This document shows, one piece after another, positions 61,523 through 64,000 of a stretch of 64,000 nucleotides of DNA; position 1 is the first letter of the stretch; each line of letters opens with the position of its first letter. Below the pieces are notes generated by a model that saw only the letters and a list, made by a program, of their open reading frames with translations, ran no database searches and had not been told where the DNA came from. Origin of the DNA: Pontibacter indicus (GTDB lineage Bacteria > Bacteroidota > Bacteroidia > Cytophagales > Hymenobacteraceae); contig NZ_FTPP01000001.1 of the NCBI RefSeq assembly GCF_900156345.1, positions 496,001 through 560,000 of the forward strand. Direction: 5' to 3'. The position numbers and the translations under genes were made by a program.

Positions 61523-63073
61523 ATGAGTCTCAATAAATATAACGCTAAGCGGAACTTCGGCGAGACGCCGGAGCCCGCCGGGAAAAAGCAACACGGCAAA
61601 GGAAAACTACGATTTGTGGTGCAGCGGCACGAAGCTTCCACCCTGCATTACGACTTTAGACTGGAGATGGAGGGCGTCCTGAAAAGCTGGGCGGTTCCCA
61701 AAGGGCCCTCACTCAACCCGGCCGACAAGCGCCTGGCCATGGAAGTGGAAGACCATCCGTTTTCCTATCGCACTTTTGAGGGTGTTATACCTGAAGGGAA
61801 CTACGGTGCCGGCCGTGTGGCCATCTGGGACGAGGGTACCTACCATTCGACTGAAACCGATGATCCTGAGAAGGAGAAAGAATACCTGTTGCGTGGTCTG
61901 CAGGAAGGCAGTATCCAATTTGTGCTGGAAGGGAAAAAGCTGCGGGGTGAGTTTAGCCTCATCAAAATGAAAGGGCGTCAGAAAGGGGCCTGGCTCCTGG
62001 TGAAAAAGAAAGATGAAGCGGCAGTGACCGAACTTTATAACAGTGAGGATTTTTTAGACGGTATCGAGGCTACCAAGCCAGCTAAAAAGCGTCAAAAAGT
62101 TAATCCTAAGAAAGCCACTTCAGCAAAGAAGTCTTCCAAATTCTCACCTGACAAGAGCCAAGAAGGTGATAGCAGGGAGGAGAAGAATATAGGTGGGCAG
62201 GTCGTCTCTTTCAGTAACCTCGATAAATTTTACTGGCCCGCCGAAGGCATCACAAAAGGTGACCTGATTGCTTATTATCAAGGTATAGCGGAGGTACTAT
62301 TGCCCTACCTGCAGGACCGGCCGCAGTCGCTGTTGCGCCACCCGAACGGGGCCGAAAAACCCGGATTTTACCAGAAGGACATCGACCATACACCCGACTG
62401 GGTACGCACCGTGGCCCTGCATGCGGAGTCTACAGGCAAGGAGGTCGACTACCTGGTATGCGACAACAAGGCAACGCTGGCTTACATGAACAACCTGGGC
62501 TGTATACAGTTAAACCCCTGGAACTCCCGTCTGGCCCACCTGGACAAACCGGATTACCTGGTCATTGACCTCGACCCGGATGAAAATCCTTATGACGAAG
62601 TAGTGGAAACCGCGCTGGTAACCATGGAGGTGCTGGATAAGGCCGGTGCAGCCTGCTGTGTGAAAACATCGGGTGCTACGGGCATGCACCTCTACGTGCC
62701 ACTGGGTGCCAAGTATACCTTTGAACTAGCAAAGCAATTTGCGCATACCGTAGCCCGGATGGTGCACGATCAGCTGCCCACCCTAACGAGCATGGAGCGC
62801 AACCCAGCTTCGCGCAAAGGAAAGATCTACCTGGATTTTCTGCAGAATGCCATTGCGCAAACAGTGGCGGCTCCGTACAGTGTCCGACCAAGGGCAGGCG
62901 CCCCGGTTTCGGCTCCGCTTCGTTGGGACGAGGTAAAGTCCGGTCTGCGACCAAGTGATTTTACGATCCTGAACATGCCGGACAGAGTACGTCAGTTGGG
63001 TGATATTTTCAGCGGCGTGTTGGGAGAGGGGGTAGACCTGGAGGCATGCCTTAAGAAACTTGAAGCAAAATAA
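61523..63073 (+). CDS. ligD: LigD-type protein with phosphoesterase and polymerase domains, no ligase domain
   Basis: A 516-aa protein. The N-terminal 3'-phosphoesterase domain has RHEASTLHYDFRLE (His36, His42, Asp44), His78 in EDHPFSYRTF and GVIPEGNYGAG at 87-97. A Lys/Ser-rich linker (about 190-230) leads to the archaeo-eukaryotic-primase-like polymerase domain: FYWPAEGITKGDLIAYY, LVIDLDPDEN with catalytic Asp residues, and SGATGMHLYVPLG. The ATP-dependent ligase domain found in full LigD (about 300 aa) is absent between them. With Ku, such a protein could process ends in non-homologous end joining, but a separate ligase must seal them. No ku gene is in this window. Confidence 0.92.
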   Translation: MSLNKYNAKRNFGETPEPAGKKQHGKGKLRFVVQRHEASTLHYDFRLEMEGVLKSWAVPKGPSLNPADKRLAMEVEDHPFSYRTFEGVIPEGNYGAGRVAIWDEGTYHSTETDDPEKEKEYLLRGLQEGSIQFVLEGKKLRGEFSLIKMKGRQKGAWLLVKKKDEAAVTELYNSEDFLDGIEATKPAKKRQKVNPKKATSAKKSSKFSPDKSQEGDSREEKNIGGQVVSFSNLDKFYWPAEGITKGDLIAYYQGIAEVLLPYLQDRPQSLLRHPNGAEKPGFYQKDIDHTPDWVRTVALHAESTGKEVDYLVCDNKATLAYMNNLGCIQLNPWNSRLAHLDKPDYLVIDLDPDENPYDEVVETALVTMEVLDKAGAACCVKTSGATGMHLYVPLGAKYTFELAKQFAHTVARMVHDQLPTLTSMERNPASRKGKIYLDFLQNAIAQTVAAPYSVRPRAGAPVSAPLRWDEVKSGLRPSDFTILNMPDRVRQLGDIFSGVLGEGVDLEACLKKLEAK

Positions 63074-63132
63074 CTTATACCTTAAATCACTCGCTTAAAC
63101 TTACTGACCGTCTGTTCTGATCAGTACAACCA

Positions 63133-63164
63133 CCAAAGGCATCTGCTATTCCGCAGATGCCTTT
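63133..63164 (+). terminator. Terminator of the LigD gene
   Basis: CAAAGGCATCTGC pairs with GCAGATGCCTTTG, 60 bases after the stop codon. Followed by CTTTC rather than a long T-run. Confidence 0.75.
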
Positions 63165-63242
63165 GCTTTCATTAGCCCAACTTTAGGTATAGCTCTGTTT
63201 TCCTGATCCTGTTGTTGATTCAGAAGGCCCGCTATACCCTGA

Positions 63243-64000
63243 TCAGGATTGATCCAGCCGGATGATCATCCCTTCATCACCACTTAAACTGACGTGTCCG
63301 CTCACCCGCCCGCCTTCCCGCTCGGGCAGGGTATCGATTTCGATTGTGCCTTCGAAGCTGAAATGCTCCGGTGCGAAGTGGCAGGGCTTGTGGCTCAGGT
63401 TGAGCAGGACCAGGAAGCGCTGATCGGAGGTATAGCGCAGGTAGGCCAGAAGCGGAGCCTTGGCCTCCACAGGCCGGTAGTCGCCGATATGCAGGGCCGG
63501 TTCTTCCTGGCGCAGTTTGATCAGGCGCCTGTAGAGCGTGTAGGTCGAATACTTGTCATCAAGCTGTGCTTTCACATTCACACGGCGGTAGTCATCAGGC
63601 AGTCGCAGCCAGGGCTTGTTGTTGCTGAAGCCGGCATTTTCGCTGCTGTCCCACTGCATTGGCGTGCGCTGCGGGTCGCGACTCAGGTTAAGACCGGGCA
63701 TGTTGAGGCCTTGCGGATCCTGCACCTCGTTTTCAGGTATAGGCACATCACGCATCCCTATTTCATCACCATAATAGATCGTTGGTGTTCCGCGAAGCGT
63801 AAGCAGCAGCATAGCCGCGACACGTGCCTGTTCCATACCTACCCGACTCGTAATGCGGGGTTGGTCGTGGTTGCCCAATACCCAATTGGGCCAGCCGCCG
63901 TCGGGCAGGGCGCCCTCGTATTGGTTGATATTAGAGGCGATTTTAGTAGCATCCCAGTCAGTAGAGAGCAGCAGGAAGTTGAAAGGCAGGTGCGCTCCAT
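63243..64000 (-). CDS. GH13 alpha-glucosidase / oligo-1,6-glucosidase-like, partial
   Basis: The frame is open to the right edge, so only the C-terminal 252 or so residues are seen. It shows the GH13 late catalytic region: NWVLGNHDQPRI with the conserved His-Asp, RGTPTIYYGDEIGM, and DPQRTPMQWDSSENAGFSNN, then a C-terminal beta-domain ending GMIIRLDQS. The sequence NEVQDPQG and the TPMQW motif point to the alpha-glucosidase, oligo-1,6-glucosidase or trehalose-forming subgroup rather than true alpha-amylase. It should hydrolyse or rearrange short alpha-glucans. No signal can be judged. Confidence 0.88.
   Translation of the reverse strand, partial: GAHLPFNFLLLSTDWDATKIASNINQYEGALPDGGWPNWVLGNHDQPRITSRVGMEQARVAAMLLLTLRGTPTIYYGDEIGMRDVPIPENEVQDPQGLNMPGLNLSRDPQRTPMQWDSSENAGFSNNKPWLRLPDDYRRVNVKAQLDDKYSTYTLYRRLIKLRQEEPALHIGDYRPVEAKAPLLAYLRYTSDQRFLVLLNLSHKPCHFAPEHFSFEGTIEIDTLPEREGGRVSGHVSLSGDEGMIIRLDQS

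Larger units (their letters stand above)
1..64000. repeat. Dispersed AGGTATA / TATACCT heptamer, extended CAGGTATAG
   Basis: By hand count about 113 exact heptamers occur on the two strands, one per 570 bases on average. Typical examples are at 905, 5815, 7758, 8346, 9180, 17205, 28192, 30370, 36066, 43932, 50213, 52390, 56490, 58670 and 63722. The base before A is usually C and the base after the last A is mostly G. The motif is found both inside genes and between them, on either strand. Confidence 0.85.

Overview
The window looks like chromosomal DNA of a Bacteroidota bacterium, most likely of the Cytophagales/Hymenobacteraceae type (Pontibacter-like). I judge this from gene content (TamL-TamB pair, carboxypeptidase-regulatory-like TonB-dependent receptor, MenB, DUF6122, Crp/Fnr-plus-SMR pair, GbsR-controlled RND operon), from Bacteroidota promoter boxes (TAnnTTTG), from the lack of strong Shine-Dalgarno sequences, and from moderately high GC in most genes. 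No rRNA, tRNA, CRISPR array, prophage or insertion sequence was seen.

Layout. 0-7.6 kb is almost all minus strand: a truncated S41 peptidase, a membrane protein with a Crp/Fnr regulator, a Gfo/Idh/MocA oxidoreductase, a large PLP enzyme, menB and an FkbM methyltransferase. 7.8-12 kb is plus strand: hslV, a Crp/Fnr regulator with an SMR pump, a deoxyhypusine-synthase-like protein, and an outer-membrane protein gene broken by an in-frame TAG. 12-18 kb holds an M1 aminopeptidase lipoprotein, a large-subunit catalase and a 2H phosphoesterase. 18-25.8 kb holds an ABC-F ATPase, two sensor kinases with a response regulator, and a subtilase lipoprotein. 26-34.3 kb is an accessory region: a frameshifted type IIG restriction-modification gene with an AT-rich specificity segment, a putative DNA-binding protein, three paralogous small proteins, a creatininase, and many interspersed repeats. 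34.3-43.9 kb has mscL, an interrupted SulP transporter, a phosphoesterase, a TonB-dependent receptor, small unknown genes, a DUF3347 lipoprotein and an ArsC-like protein. 44-51.4 kb is tamL-tamB. 51.7-64 kb has an unknown 431-aa protein, a PEBP protein, an ACP-like protein without the usual serine, the gbsR-tolC-MFP-RND operon, a LigD protein lacking a ligase domain, and a truncated GH13 glucosidase.

The most striking feature belongs to no single gene. The heptamer AGGTATA (reverse complement TATACCT), often extended to CAGGTATAG, occurs about 110 times by hand count, against about 8 expected by chance for one 7-mer on both strands. It lies inside genes in several reading frames, forcing rare codons such as ATA and CTA, and also between genes, where inverted pairs form hairpins. 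This resembles the behaviour of DNA uptake sequences or highly iterated palindromes, but I know of no description of this motif. Three genes carry inactivating changes (two in-frame TAG codons and one frameshift) and the start of tamB is unclear; assembly error cannot be excluded for any of them.
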